DNA from: Actinomycetota bacterium
GTDB lineage: Bacteria > Actinomycetota > Acidimicrobiia > Acidimicrobiales > Ilumatobacteraceae
DNA: 64,000 nt
Direction: 5' to 3'
Assembly (NCBI GenBank): GCA_026393475.1
Contig: JAPLAA010000092.1
Location: 19,669 to 83,668 of the forward strand
Both the position numbers and the translations under genes were made by a program. Shown here piece by piece: positions 16,002 through 24,302 of the stretch; position 1 is the first letter of the stretch; each line of letters starts with the position of its first letter. The notes below the pieces were generated by a model that ran no database searches, had not been told where the DNA came from, and worked only from the letters and a program-made list of their open reading frames with translations.

Positions 16002-17003
16002 ATGACGGCGCTGTTCGACCAGCCCCCGGGGGCACAACCACCTCCCCCGCCGGGCGCCACCCGCAAGACCTTCGCGTCGTTGTTCGAGGCGATCACGGGC
16101 AACGTGGCCTCCGTCGTGCACGGCAAGCGCGAAGCCATCGACCTCGCGGTCATGTGCCTGCTCGCCGAAGGTCACCTCCTCATCGAGGACGTGCCCGGCG
16201 TCGGCAAGACCAGTCTCGCCAAGGCGCTCGCCGGCTCGATCGACTGCTCGTGGAAGCGCGTGCAGTTCACGCCCGACCTGCTGCCGACCGACCTCGTCGG
16301 CGTCAGCGTGCTGCAGCGGGCCACCGAGACCTTCGTGTTCCAGCCGGGCCCGCTGTTCGCCAACATCGTGCTCGCCGACGAGATCAACCGGGCCTCCCCG
16401 AAGACGCAGTCGGCCCTGCTCGAGGCCATGGAGGAACGGCAGGTGTCGGCCGAGGGCCGCACCTATGCACTGCCCGCGCCGTTCATGGTGGCTGCCACGC
16501 AGAACCCCATCGAGCAGGAGGGCACCTACCGTCTGCCCGAGAGCCAGCTCGACCGCTTCCTCATGCGCCTGTCGCTCGGCTATCCCGGCCGTGCCGCCGA
16601 GCTCAGCATCCTCGACACCCAGGGTGCGGCCACGGCGCTCGGTCAGCTCCGACCGGTCGTCAGCTCGGCCGAGGTGCTCGAGATGGCCGCCGCCGTCCGA
16701 GCCGTGCACCTGGCCGATCCGCTGAAGTCCTATCTCGTCGACATCGCCGAGACGAGTCGCGCCCACCAGGGCCTCACGCTCGGCCTGTCGCCGCGCGCCA
16801 CGCTCCAGCTCGCCCGGGCCACCCGGTCGCGGGCGGCGGCCAGCGGCCGCGACTTCGCGACGCCCGATGACGTGAAGGCGGTCGGCATGGCGGTCCTCGC
16901 CCACCGGATCGTCGTGCGACCCGACGCGGCGTCTCGCGGACTCACGGCCGAGTACGCCATCCGCGAGATCCTCGACACCGTGCCGGTGCCGACCGGGCGC
17001 TGA
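16002..17003 (+). CDS. MoxR-family AAA+ ATPase
   Basis: Chaperone-like AAA+ ATPase. Walker A EDVPGVGKTSLAK (about 62-74), Walker B IVLADEINR (122-130), sensor-1 AATQNPIEQEGTY and arginine-finger region ESQLDRFLMR are intact; the AAA lid domain follows. A short Pro-rich N-terminus precedes the ATPase. It is the first gene of the classical MoxR-DUF58-transglutaminase operon, with the DUF58 protein 10 nt downstream. Such operons are associated with envelope or protein maturation, but the substrate is unknown. Confidence 0.94.
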   Translation: MTALFDQPPGAQPPPPPGATRKTFASLFEAITGNVASVVHGKREAIDLAVMCLLAEGHLLIEDVPGVGKTSLAKALAGSIDCSWKRVQFTPDLLPTDLVGVSVLQRATETFVFQPGPLFANIVLADEINRASPKTQSALLEAMEERQVSAEGRTYALPAPFMVAATQNPIEQEGTYRLPESQLDRFLMRLSLGYPGRAAELSILDTQGAATALGQLRPVVSSAEVLEMAAAVRAVHLADPLKSYLVDIAETSRAHQGLTLGLSPRATLQLARATRSRAAASGRDFATPDDVKAVGMAVLAHRIVVRPDAASRGLTAEYAIREILDTVPVPTGR

Positions 17004-17013
17004 CGGCTCGCCC

Positions 17014-18180
17014 GTGCTCACACGCAGCGGCTGGGGGGCCATCGCGCTCGCGACGGTCGCGTTCGGCATCGGACGTGTCTTCGGCATCATCGAGCTGTTC
17101 GTGCTCGGCGTGGGCGTCGTCGCGACGCTGATCGTCGCAGGGTTCACCATGCTGCAGCGGCCGCCTCGCCTCGTGGTCCGACGACTCGTCGAACCCTCGA
17201 CCGTGCAGGCCGGCGACCACGCCCGCGTCGATCTCCAGATCGGCAACGCCGGCTCGCGGCGCAGTCCGGTGCTGCAACTCTGGGAACCCGTCGGCTCGTC
17301 CGGTGGCGCCACGATGAACCTCGCGCCGCTCCGACCCAAGGAACGCTCGACCGCCGCGTACCGGCTGCCGACGTCCACCCGTGGGGTCGTGCGCATCGGC
17401 CCGATGCGCGCCAGACGGCGCGACGTCCTCGGTCTCGCGTCGCGCACGTTCCTGCTGCCCGGCGGCAGCGAACTGCTCGTCATGCCGCGTCACACACCCG
17501 TGCGCTTCAACCTCGGCGGGTCCTCCGGACGACTCGGCGACCACCTGCGCATGCGCGCCTACGGGCAGTCGGGCAGCGAGTTCCACTCGCTGCGCGAGTA
17601 CGTCGTCGGCGACGACCTGCGGCGGATCAGCTGGAAGGCATCGGCGCGCTCGACCGAGATGATCGTCAAGGAGACCGCGCTCGAGGGCGTGAAGCGTTGC
17701 ACGGTCGTGCTCGACACCGTCGCCGCCGACAGCGACGACGATGCGTTCGAGCGGGCCGTCTCGGCGGCAGCGAGCCTGATCACCGGCGCCGTCAACGCAG
17801 GGCTCAACACCCGCTTCGTGGCGATCGACACCGACCTGCGCGGTCACGACGTCGCACCGGCGGCGCTGCGATGGCTCGCCACGGTGCAGCGAGGCGACGG
17901 CGCCGATGGCCAACTCCCGTCGCTGAAGGCCGGCGAGGGCATGGGCATCGTCCTCGTCGTCACCGGCAGCCCGGCCGACGAGTGCGCCGGCGAGGTCCGC
18001 GCCGCGCTCGGCCCCGATGACGTCCTCGTCGTCGTCGCCTCGCGTACCGCGGCGGGCCGCCGCGACCGGTTCGTGGTCGACGCCACCTCCGACGACGCGT
18101 TCGCTGAGTCGTGGAGCCATCTCACCGGTTCGCTCGGCAGCGGGCCGAAGCTGCCCGCCGCGTACCGGGAGCCCGCATGA
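17014..18180 (+). CDS. DUF58 domain membrane protein
   Basis: 388 residues, partner of MoxR. Two N-terminal TM helices (about 5-22 and 25-45) are followed by a beta-rich region (VRRLVEPSTVQAGDHARV) and the DUF58 core: GDHLRMRAYGQSGSEFHSLREYV and GDDLRRISWKASAR. The C-terminal half has a VWA-like Rossmann pattern (CTVVLDTVA). GTG start at 17014. Its stop overlaps the next ATG (ATGA), so it is coupled to the transglutaminase. Confidence 0.92.
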   Translation: MLTRSGWGAIALATVAFGIGRVFGIIELFVLGVGVVATLIVAGFTMLQRPPRLVVRRLVEPSTVQAGDHARVDLQIGNAGSRRSPVLQLWEPVGSSGGATMNLAPLRPKERSTAAYRLPTSTRGVVRIGPMRARRRDVLGLASRTFLLPGGSELLVMPRHTPVRFNLGGSSGRLGDHLRMRAYGQSGSEFHSLREYVVGDDLRRISWKASARSTEMIVKETALEGVKRCTVVLDTVAADSDDDAFERAVSAAASLITGAVNAGLNTRFVAIDTDLRGHDVAPAALRWLATVQRGDGADGQLPSLKAGEGMGIVLVVTGSPADECAGEVRAALGPDDVLVVVASRTAAGRRDRFVVDATSDDAFAESWSHLTGSLGSGPKLPAAYREPA

Positions 18181-20495
18181 CCGCTCCGGCCCCTGCCACG
18201 GCGGCTGCTGCTCGCACGCGCCGCGTGCGACGTGCCCGGCCGAGCGACATCGACCACATGGTGGCGAGCGTCGCCGTGACGGTGCTGAGCGCCGTGACGG
18301 CGATCTCGATGTGCCGGGTGTTCGCCGACTGGCAGTTCCTCGACACCCTGCTCGTGATGGTGATCGGCGTGCACGCCGCGAGCATCGTGCTCCGCATCGC
18401 CCGCGTGCCCGGCTGGCTGGCGATGCCGATCGTGCTGTTGGTCCTGTTCGAGCTGCTGGCGCTCCTCTTCTACCGCGACACGCTCACCGCGCTGTTCCCC
18501 ACCGGCGAGACGTTCCAGCTGATGAGGGTCGATCTGCGCCTCGTGTGGAGCCAGTTCCCCACCGCCGTCGCCCCGGTGCCGAGCGAGGGGTCGTTCCTGC
18601 TCGCCGCGGCTCTCGGCCTCGGCCTCGTCAGCATGCTCGGCGATGCGTTCGCCTTCCGCGCCTACGGGCGGGCCGAGGCGGTCGTGCCCGGCGGCGTGCT
18701 GTTCATCTTCACCGCAGCGCTCGGCACCGACCGCCTCCGGGTCGGCGTCGCAGCGGCCTGGTTCGCGTCGGCGTTGGTGGTCGTCGCGGTCCTGCGCGCC
18801 CTCCACGGCGGCGGCTCCGAATCGTGGCTCGGTCGCCGCCGACGAGCGGTCGGCGCGGCGCTCCCCGCGACGGCGATGTGTGCGATGGTCGCCGCGCTCG
18901 GCGCCGCGCTCATCGGACCGCTCCTCCCGGGTGCGGGCGCCGAACCGCTGCTCGAGACACGCCAGACCCAGAGCGACGTCACCGAGGTGCTCAGCCCGCT
19001 CGTCGACATCCGCTCCCGGCTCGTCAACCGCAAGAACACCGAGATGTTCACCGTGAGCTCCGCAGCCGGGCGGTACTGGCGCAGCACCGGCCTCACCGTG
19101 TTCGACGGCACGACGTGGAAGCTGCCCGAACGATCGCTCGACGACGCCGACGGCACGCTGAACGAGCCCGGCCCGGACGCCCAGATCGTGCAGCAGCAGA
19201 TCATCATCTCGCGCCTCGGCGGCGAGCTCGTGCCCGCCGCGTTCACGCCGGTGGAGGTCGCCCAGAACGACCTGCTGTGGCTGCCCGAGACCGACACCAT
19301 CCTGCTCGACGACGGCGACAAGCTCACCGAGGGCCAGGTCTTCAACGTCACCTCCGACGTGACGGTGCCGTCGCCCGACCTGCTCCGATCGACCAGCGCC
19401 ACCGGCATCTCCGCCGACTTCACGGCGCTGCCGAGCGGGGTGCCCGACGAGGCGATCCAGCTCGCCCAGCAGATCACGGCCGGGCAGCCGACCGACTACG
19501 ACAAGGCGCTCGCGCTGCAGAACTTCTTCCGCTCCGAGTTCGAGTACAGCCTCGAGGTGCAGCGCGGCCACAGCGACGACGCGATCTCGGCGTTCCTGCG
19601 GGTACGGATCGGCTACTGCGAGCAGTTCGCCGGCACGTTCGCCGTGATGGCCCGCGCCGTGGGGTTGCCGGCACGCGTGGCCGTCGGGTTCACCCAGGGC
19701 GAGCTGCGCCCCGACGGCCGCTATCACGTCCTGGGCAAGCACGCCCACGCCTGGCCGGAGGTCTTCTTCGCCGGCGTCGGCTGGGTGCTGTTCGAGCCCA
19801 CCCCTGGCCGTGGCGCACCCGGCAGCGAGGGCGTCACCGGCGCCGCCGCGGCACAGGACAGCACCCCGGGCGAGCCCGGCGACGGCGAGGGCAACGTCCC
19901 GGGGCCCAGCACCACGGCGCCACGGGTCACCCCCACCACCGAACGCGATCCGCTCGGACAGCCGACCCCGACCGGCACCACGGTGCCGCCGGTGGTGGCC
20001 GCGTCGAGCGGCGGCGGTGGCGGCGGCCCCGCGGGATGGATCTTCCTGGCGATCCTTGCCGTTGGTGCGTGGGCGGTGGCGATGCCGTGGATCGTGCGTC
20101 GGATCACCCGCACCGGCACCACCCCCACCGAGCAGGTGATCAACGCATGGCACGGCACCGTCGGCGCACTGCAGCTGGCCGGCGCGTCACCGCAGGGTGG
20201 GGCGACCCCGGTCGAGTATGCGACGCAGGTCGAGAGCGAGCTCGCCGTCGATCACCGGTCGATGCTCGAGCTCGCCCGGTTCGTGACCCGAGCGATCTAC
20301 TCCCCCGCCGGCGTCGGCGAGCCGGCGGCGCTGCGGGCGGCGGTGCTGCGCACCCACCTCGATCAGACGGCGCGTGAACTCATGCCGTGGTACCGGAGGG
20401 CGTGGTCGCGCCTCGATCCGCGGTTGGTGCGTCAGCGGCTGGTGGGCGATCGGTCACGGCGACCGGTGCGTTCGTCGGCCGCACAACGCAGCTGA
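18177..20495 (+). CDS. Membrane transglutaminase-like protein (TgpA type, DUF3488/DUF4129)
   Basis: 772 residues. About six TM helices in the first 290 residues, an extracytoplasmic transglutaminase-like domain, a linker of Gly/Pro/Thr, another TM (WIFLAILAVGAWAVAMPWIV) and a C-terminal DUF4129 region. The papain-like dyad is visible: Cys481 in GYCEQFAGTFAVMAR and His524 in HAHAWPEVFF; the third catalytic position reads LFEPTPG, with Glu where Asp is usual. Third gene of the MoxR operon. The physiological substrate is unknown; cell-wall or exported protein processing is inferred. Confidence 0.92.
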   Translation: MTAPAPATAAAARTRRVRRARPSDIDHMVASVAVTVLSAVTAISMCRVFADWQFLDTLLVMVIGVHAASIVLRIARVPGWLAMPIVLLVLFELLALLFYRDTLTALFPTGETFQLMRVDLRLVWSQFPTAVAPVPSEGSFLLAAALGLGLVSMLGDAFAFRAYGRAEAVVPGGVLFIFTAALGTDRLRVGVAAAWFASALVVVAVLRALHGGGSESWLGRRRRAVGAALPATAMCAMVAALGAALIGPLLPGAGAEPLLETRQTQSDVTEVLSPLVDIRSRLVNRKNTEMFTVSSAAGRYWRSTGLTVFDGTTWKLPERSLDDADGTLNEPGPDAQIVQQQIIISRLGGELVPAAFTPVEVAQNDLLWLPETDTILLDDGDKLTEGQVFNVTSDVTVPSPDLLRSTSATGISADFTALPSGVPDEAIQLAQQITAGQPTDYDKALALQNFFRSEFEYSLEVQRGHSDDAISAFLRVRIGYCEQFAGTFAVMARAVGLPARVAVGFTQGELRPDGRYHVLGKHAHAWPEVFFAGVGWVLFEPTPGRGAPGSEGVTGAAAAQDSTPGEPGDGEGNVPGPSTTAPRVTPTTERDPLGQPTPTGTTVPPVVAASSGGGGGGPAGWIFLAILAVGAWAVAMPWIVRRITRTGTTPTEQVINAWHGTVGALQLAGASPQGGATPVEYATQVESELAVDHRSMLELARFVTRAIYSPAGVGEPAALRAAVLRTHLDQTARELMPWYRRAWSRLDPRLVRQRLVGDRSRRPVRSSAAQRS

Positions 20496-20601
20496 GGGGC
20501 AGCTGAGGGGCAACGGGGACCCGGCTGAGACACGGCTGTGACGCAGCGACGGCGCCGGTCGAGGAGCGGTCACGACCGCAGACCGGGCAGGACCGGGGCG
20601 A

Positions 20602-20616
20602 GCCCGTCCGGCGGGC
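20602..20616. terminator. Weak hairpin between convergent genes
   Basis: GCCCG-TCCGG-CGGGC lies in the gap between the transglutaminase gene (plus) and the DUF3040 gene (minus). The 5-bp stem without a T-run makes it only a possible terminator. Confidence 0.25.
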
Positions 20617-20630
20617 CCGCGTCGGCGGCG

Positions 20631-20960
20631 TCAGCGTTCGCTGTCGCGGCGGGCGTTGGCGGCGTTGCGCCGCATGGTGCCCACCCGCTGCATGGCCTCG
20701 TCGCCGAGCGCCCGCAGGTGCCGTTCGGCCACCATCACCGCGGCGATGGCGCCGATGAAGGCGGCGAAGGCCAGGTATGGGCTGGTGCCGAGCAGGAGGA
20801 CGCACACGGCAACGGCGACCACACCGCCGATGATGGCGGTGAGCAGGGAACGGCGGGACGCATCCCGGACGGGAGACAGGTCGCGCGCGAAGTTGGGGTC
20901 TCGGTGGAGCTGCTCTTCGATCTCTCGAAGAATGCGCTGTTCGTCTTCCGAGAGCGGCAT
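20631..20960 (-). CDS. DUF3040 membrane protein
   Basis: 109 residues. The N-terminal MPLSEDEQRILREIEEQL is the DUF3040 hallmark, followed by two TM helices (LLTAIIGGVVAVAVCVLLLG and YLAFAAFIGAIAAVMVA) and a basic tail. Function unknown; the family is restricted to Actinobacteria. Start ATG 20960 has a GAGGAGA Shine-Dalgarno sequence, so unlike many neighbours it is not leaderless. The 285-bp upstream gap to 21245 contains a 9-bp tandem repeat next to the dinB end. Confidence 0.9.
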   Translation of the reverse strand: MPLSEDEQRILREIEEQLHRDPNFARDLSPVRDASRRSLLTAIIGGVVAVAVCVLLLGTSPYLAFAAFIGAIAAVMVAERHLRALGDEAMQRVGTMRRNAANARRDSER

Positions 20961-21184
20961 GTCGTCTCCTCGTGGGAACCGGTCCTCACCGGCCGCTGTG
21001 GGTCATTCTTTCATGTTCGACCACGTGTCACAACGCGGCCGCAAGGTTCGTATCGGCACGAGAGCTGGTCTCCTGCAGTGTGGTGGTCAGTCTGCCCGTT
21101 CGCCGCACCGGAGACGGGGTTTCTGAGGTGAATTCCGTCCGACGGGTGCTCGACACGTCGGTGTTCGGGTCCGACGATCCGATC

Positions 21185-21245
21185 GGGGCGTGCGGGGCGT
21201 GCGGGGCGTGCGGGACGTGTGGGACGTGTGGGACGTGTGGGACGG
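21185..21245. repeat. 9-bp tandem repeat abutting the 3' end of dinB
   Basis: Three copies of GGGGCGTGC followed by three of GGGACGTGT and a partial seventh, all in a 9-bp register from 21185 up to the dinB stop codon (21246-21248). Confidence 0.85.
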
Positions 21246-22589
21246 TCAGACAGGGTCGGGGTCGTCGGACTGGTCGCGGGCCGGACGATCGGGGCCCCAC
21301 TGTTGGGCACCGGGTCGGACGAGCCGCAGGCCGCTGCCCGACAACGCGCTCGCCGGACCGATCGACCTGGTGCCGAACCGTCCCCGAATCGCGTCGATCG
21401 TCTCGGAGGCTGCCTCCCATTCCTGGGCCGAACTCACCGGTGCGTCCTCGGGGCGGGCGCCCGAGTCGAACAGCTGGTCGAGGCTGAGCTGCTCGGCGGG
21501 CGGGCCGAAGCCGCTGACGCTGACGCCGAACAGACGCACCCCTCGGGTCAGCTCGATCCGCCGGAGCATGGGCTCGACCGCGTCGAGGATCGCCTTCGCG
21601 GTCGTCACCGGTGACGGCAGCGAGTGCGAGCGGCTGATCGTCACGAAATCCGTGAACCTCAACTTGATGCTGATGGTGCGGGCACCGTGCCCCGTGGCGC
21701 GCAGCCGGCTGCTCACGGCGTCGGCCAGCCGCACCGCCTCGCGCATCAGTTCGTCGTGGGTGTGGCGGTCATGGGCGAAGGTCTCCTCGTGCCCGATCGA
21801 TTTCACCTCTCGATCGGGTTCGATCGGGCGGTCGTCGAGTGCCCACGCGAGCTCGTGGAGGTGGCGGCCCTGCGCCTGTCCGAGTGCGGTGACCAGGACG
21901 TCGACGTCGAGGCGGGCCAGGTCGCCGATGGTCGAGATGCCGAACCGGCGGAGGCGTTCGAGCGTCGCCGGACCGACGCCCCAGAGCGACTGCACCGGGA
22001 GCGGGTGCAGGAACTGCAACTCCCGACCCGGCGACACGAGCACGACGCCGGCACCCGGTTCGACGCCGCGGTCGGTGATGCGCGGCTTGGCGCGCTTCGA
22101 CGCCAGCTTGGCGATGAACTTCGACGGCCCGCCACCCACCGAGCACACCAGGTCGAGCTCGTCGGCCACCCTGGTGCGGATCTGGTCGGCGATGGCCTGC
22201 GCCGAACCGAACAGGCGCAACGAGCCCGTGACGTCGAGGAATGCCTCGTCGAGCGCGAGCGGCTCGACGAGCGGGGTGACCGCATGGAAGATCTCGTGCA
22301 CCTGAGCGCTCACTTCGGCGTAGAGCGCGTGATCACCCGGGAGGAACACGGCGTGCGGGCACTTGCGGCGAGCGGTCGACGACGGCATCGCCGAGAACAC
22401 CCCGTACCGCCGTGCCTCGTACGACGCAGCGGCCACCACGCCGCGTCGGTCGGTGCCGCCCACCACCACGGGTTGTCCCACGAGCTCCGGCCGCCGACGC
22501 AGTTCGACGCTCACGTAGAACGCGTCCATGTCGACGTGGAGGATCGCCCGCGTGCCGTCGGCACCGAGCGGCGGTGCGGGCGACGCCAT
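21246..22589 (-). CDS. dinB: DNA polymerase IV (Y family)
   Basis: Translesion polymerase. 447 residues with the Y-family catalytic signatures ILHVDMDAFYVSVE, AASYEARRYGVFSAMPS and ALDEAFLDVTGSLRLFG (catalytic Asp and Glu), the helix-hairpin-helix thumb (LWGVGPATLERLRRFGI), and a little-finger domain. A C-terminal AEQLSLDQLF is a plausible sliding-clamp binding motif. It lies 3 nt after the Nudix gene, which suggests one mRNA with mannosyltransferase and Nudix genes. No SOS box was identified. Confidence 0.95.
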   Translation of the reverse strand: MASPAPPLGADGTRAILHVDMDAFYVSVELRRRPELVGQPVVVGGTDRRGVVAAASYEARRYGVFSAMPSSTARRKCPHAVFLPGDHALYAEVSAQVHEIFHAVTPLVEPLALDEAFLDVTGSLRLFGSAQAIADQIRTRVADELDLVCSVGGGPSKFIAKLASKRAKPRITDRGVEPGAGVVLVSPGRELQFLHPLPVQSLWGVGPATLERLRRFGISTIGDLARLDVDVLVTALGQAQGRHLHELAWALDDRPIEPDREVKSIGHEETFAHDRHTHDELMREAVRLADAVSSRLRATGHGARTISIKLRFTDFVTISRSHSLPSPVTTAKAILDAVEPMLRRIELTRGVRLFGVSVSGFGPPAEQLSLDQLFDSGARPEDAPVSSAQEWEAASETIDAIRGRFGTRSIGPASALSGSGLRLVRPGAQQWGPDRPARDQSDDPDPV

Positions 22590-22592
22590 CGG

Positions 22593-23114
22593 TCACCAGA
22601 TCCGTTCGACGCGGGTGTCGCGGCGATCGCTGCCGAGGAGACGGAACCCGAAGTCGATCGTGATCGGCTCGGTGCCGACAGTCGCGCCGAACTGGGCTGC
22701 CGTCACGGCCGACTCGATCCATTGGCCGACCGGCACCTGGATCCAGGCGGGGCTGGCGAGGAGCAGCGCGGGCACGTCGGGGAACGGCACCGCACGGCAG
22801 TGCTCGACGATGCCGTCGGGATCGGCGATGCACATCTCCCCCTCGGCGTCGGCCTCCCAGGCCTCGACCGTCAGGATCCAGTCGAGCTCGGGCGCCTGGA
22901 CCTCGACCCTGTAGGCGCAACGGGTGAGCGATCGCACGATGAGGCCGGTCTCTTCGCGGACCTCGCGGACCAGCCCCTCGGCGATGGTCTCGCCCGGGTC
23001 GATGACGCCGCCCGGCGGGGTCCAGTCGACGGACTGGTCACGGCGTCGGTTCGCGACCAGGACCAGGCCGTCGTCCTGCCGGATCAAGGCTCCGCCCACC
23101 TGCCACGCACGCAT
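22593..23114 (-). CDS. Nudix hydrolase
   Basis: 173-residue pyrophosphohydrolase of nucleoside-diphosphate-X compounds. The Nudix box is complete: GGVIDPGETIAEGLVREV followed by REETGLI (G-x5-E-x7-REUxEExGU). Substrate is not evident; the cotranscription with dinB makes damaged-nucleotide sanitation one possibility, but this is weak. ATG 23114 is 12 nt after the upstream mannosyltransferase stop. Confidence 0.9.
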   Translation of the reverse strand: MRAWQVGGALIRQDDGLVLVANRRRDQSVDWTPPGGVIDPGETIAEGLVREVREETGLIVRSLTRCAYRVEVQAPELDWILTVEAWEADAEGEMCIADPDGIVEHCRAVPFPDVPALLLASPAWIQVPVGQWIESAVTAAQFGATVGTEPITIDFGFRLLGSDRRDTRVERIW

Positions 23115-23126
23115 GGGAGCAGTCTG

Positions 23127-23864
23127 TCAGCCGCCGAGTGCCCGCCGTCGACGCCGGCCTCCGAAGTCGGCGATCCACAGTTTGATCACCAGCAGCAGCG
23201 CCTCGCGCACGATCGAGCCGGAGAACTTCGACTCGCCCTCCATGCGGTCGCGGAACGTGATCGGGAACTCGACGACCTTGCCGCCCAGGCGCACGATCCG
23301 ATACGTCATCTCGATCTGGAAGCCGTAGCCCTCGGCGGTGACGTTGTCGAAGCGCATCTGTTCGAGCGCCGTGGCCCGGTAGGCCCGGTACCCGGCCGTC
23401 GCGTCGTTGATCGCGAGGCCCAGCACGCCGGCCGCGTAGCGGTTGCCCCATCGCGACACCCAACGGCGTCGACGGGGCCAGTTGAGGGTGATGCCGCCGG
23501 GGACGTAGCGGCTGCCGATGGCGACGTCGGCACCGTGCTCGACCACCGACACCAACGCCGGGAGGGCACCCGGATCGTGGGAGAGATCTGCGTCCATCTG
23601 CACGCAGATCTCCGCACCCTGGTCGATCGCGTGGCGCAGGCCGAAGCGGTAGGCGGCGCCGAGGCCTGCCTTGGCCTGGCGGCGCACCACCTCGATGTTG
23701 CCGAGCGATGCGTCGAGCGCTTCGGCGAGGTCGGCGGTGCCGTCGGGGCTGCCGTCGTCGATGACGAGGATCGAGGCGTCGGGCAGCACCTGGCGGACGG
23801 CCTTCACGAGCGTCTCGATGTTCTCTGCCTCGTTGAACGTGGGCACCACCACCGTGACACGCAT
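23127..23864 (-). CDS. Polyprenol-phosphate mannosyltransferase (Ppm1/Dpm1-like GT2)
   Basis: Transfers mannose from GDP-mannose to polyprenyl phosphate on the inner membrane face, feeding lipoglycan or O-mannosylation. GT2 domain: VVVPTFNEAENIETLV, VIDDGSPDGT, QMDADLSHDP (DXD), and the Dpm hallmark SRYVPGG, NDATAGYRAYR and FRDRMEGESKFSGSI. 245 residues with no extra acyltransferase domain and no C-terminal TM pair, so like the D2 domain of mycobacterial Ppm1. TAGCCT at 9 nt from ATG 23864. Confidence 0.9.
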   Translation of the reverse strand: MRVTVVVPTFNEAENIETLVKAVRQVLPDASILVIDDGSPDGTADLAEALDASLGNIEVVRRQAKAGLGAAYRFGLRHAIDQGAEICVQMDADLSHDPGALPALVSVVEHGADVAIGSRYVPGGITLNWPRRRRWVSRWGNRYAAGVLGLAINDATAGYRAYRATALEQMRFDNVTAEGYGFQIEMTYRIVRLGGKVVEFPITFRDRMEGESKFSGSIVREALLLVIKLWIADFGGRRRRRALGG

Positions 23865-23873
23865 AGTCCGGGC

Positions 23874-23879
23874 AGGCTA
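23874..23879 (-). promoter_or_regulatory. -10 box (TAGCCT) for the mannosyltransferase operon
   Basis: TAGCCT on the minus strand, 9 nt before ATG 23864, in the divergent region 23865-24008. Confidence 0.45.
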
Positions 23880-23914
23880 TCCGTCACCGGTTCCGGCCAT
23901 GGGATCCCCTCGTC

Positions 23915-23982
23915 CGATCGTCCGCCCGATCGTCCGCCCGATCGTCGTGAGTGAGGCCGGCGGCCGGCGCAGCGCCGCCGGC
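23915..23982. promoter_or_regulatory. 12-bp repeats and 9-bp-stem dyad in a divergent promoter region
   Basis: CGATCGTCCGCC occurs at 23915 and 23927 with a partial third copy at 23939. Just downstream, GCCGGCGGC (23956-23964) and GCCGCCGGC (23974-23982) form a perfect 9-bp dyad with a 9-nt loop. The dyad overlaps the -35 position of the promoter for the small membrane protein (its -10 box is at 23996), so a regulator site is possible. Confidence 0.5.
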
Positions 23983-23995
23983 TCGGAGATGCCCG

Positions 23996-24001
23996 TAGAT
24001 T
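23996..24001 (+). promoter_or_regulatory. -10 box (TAGATT) for small membrane protein
   Basis: TAGATT lies 7 nt before GTG 24009 and supports that start over the TTG at 24000. Confidence 0.45.
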
Positions 24002-24008
24002 GGCGGCC

Positions 24009-24302
24009 GTGGTCGACACCGACGAACGCCCGCTCTCCGCGCTCCCCTCACCCGCTGCACGCATCGCCGCGTTCGCGGCGATCCTCGTCGGCGGCTTCGC
24101 CGGCGGGCTCATCGGGTACACGCTCGTGAAGCTCCAGTGCGAGGGCGACTGCGGTCTGCCGCTCGGCATCGGCTTGTTCCTCGGCGCGGTCCTCGCGGCC
24201 GGTGGGATGAGCATCGTCGCGGTGCTCGTGCTGCGGGCCCTCGGCGAATGGCGCGAGATCGAGCGGCGCGAAGCCGAGCGGCGCACGCCGTCGGCGCGAT
24301 GA
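24009..24302 (+). CDS. Small two-TM membrane protein, unknown function
   Basis: 97 residues. Two hydrophobic helices (AARIAAFAAILVGGFAGGLIGY and LPLGIGLFLGAVLAAGGMSIVAVLVL) flank a short loop containing CEGDC, a possible extracytoplasmic disulfide or metal pair. The C-terminus is a charged helix (EWREIERREAERR). Not recognised as a named family. GTG 24009 is preferred because TAGATT precedes it at leaderless spacing. Its stop overlaps the next ATG (ATGA), so it is coupled to the inositol monophosphatase. Confidence 0.75.
   Translation: MVDTDERPLSALPSPAARIAAFAAILVGGFAGGLIGYTLVKLQCEGDCGLPLGIGLFLGAVLAAGGMSIVAVLVLRALGEWREIERREAERRTPSAR

Noticed and set aside
20500..20530. Short CTGAGGGGCAG duplication after the transglutaminase gene
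   Set aside because: Only two short imperfect copies next to the stop codon; too little to call a repeat element.
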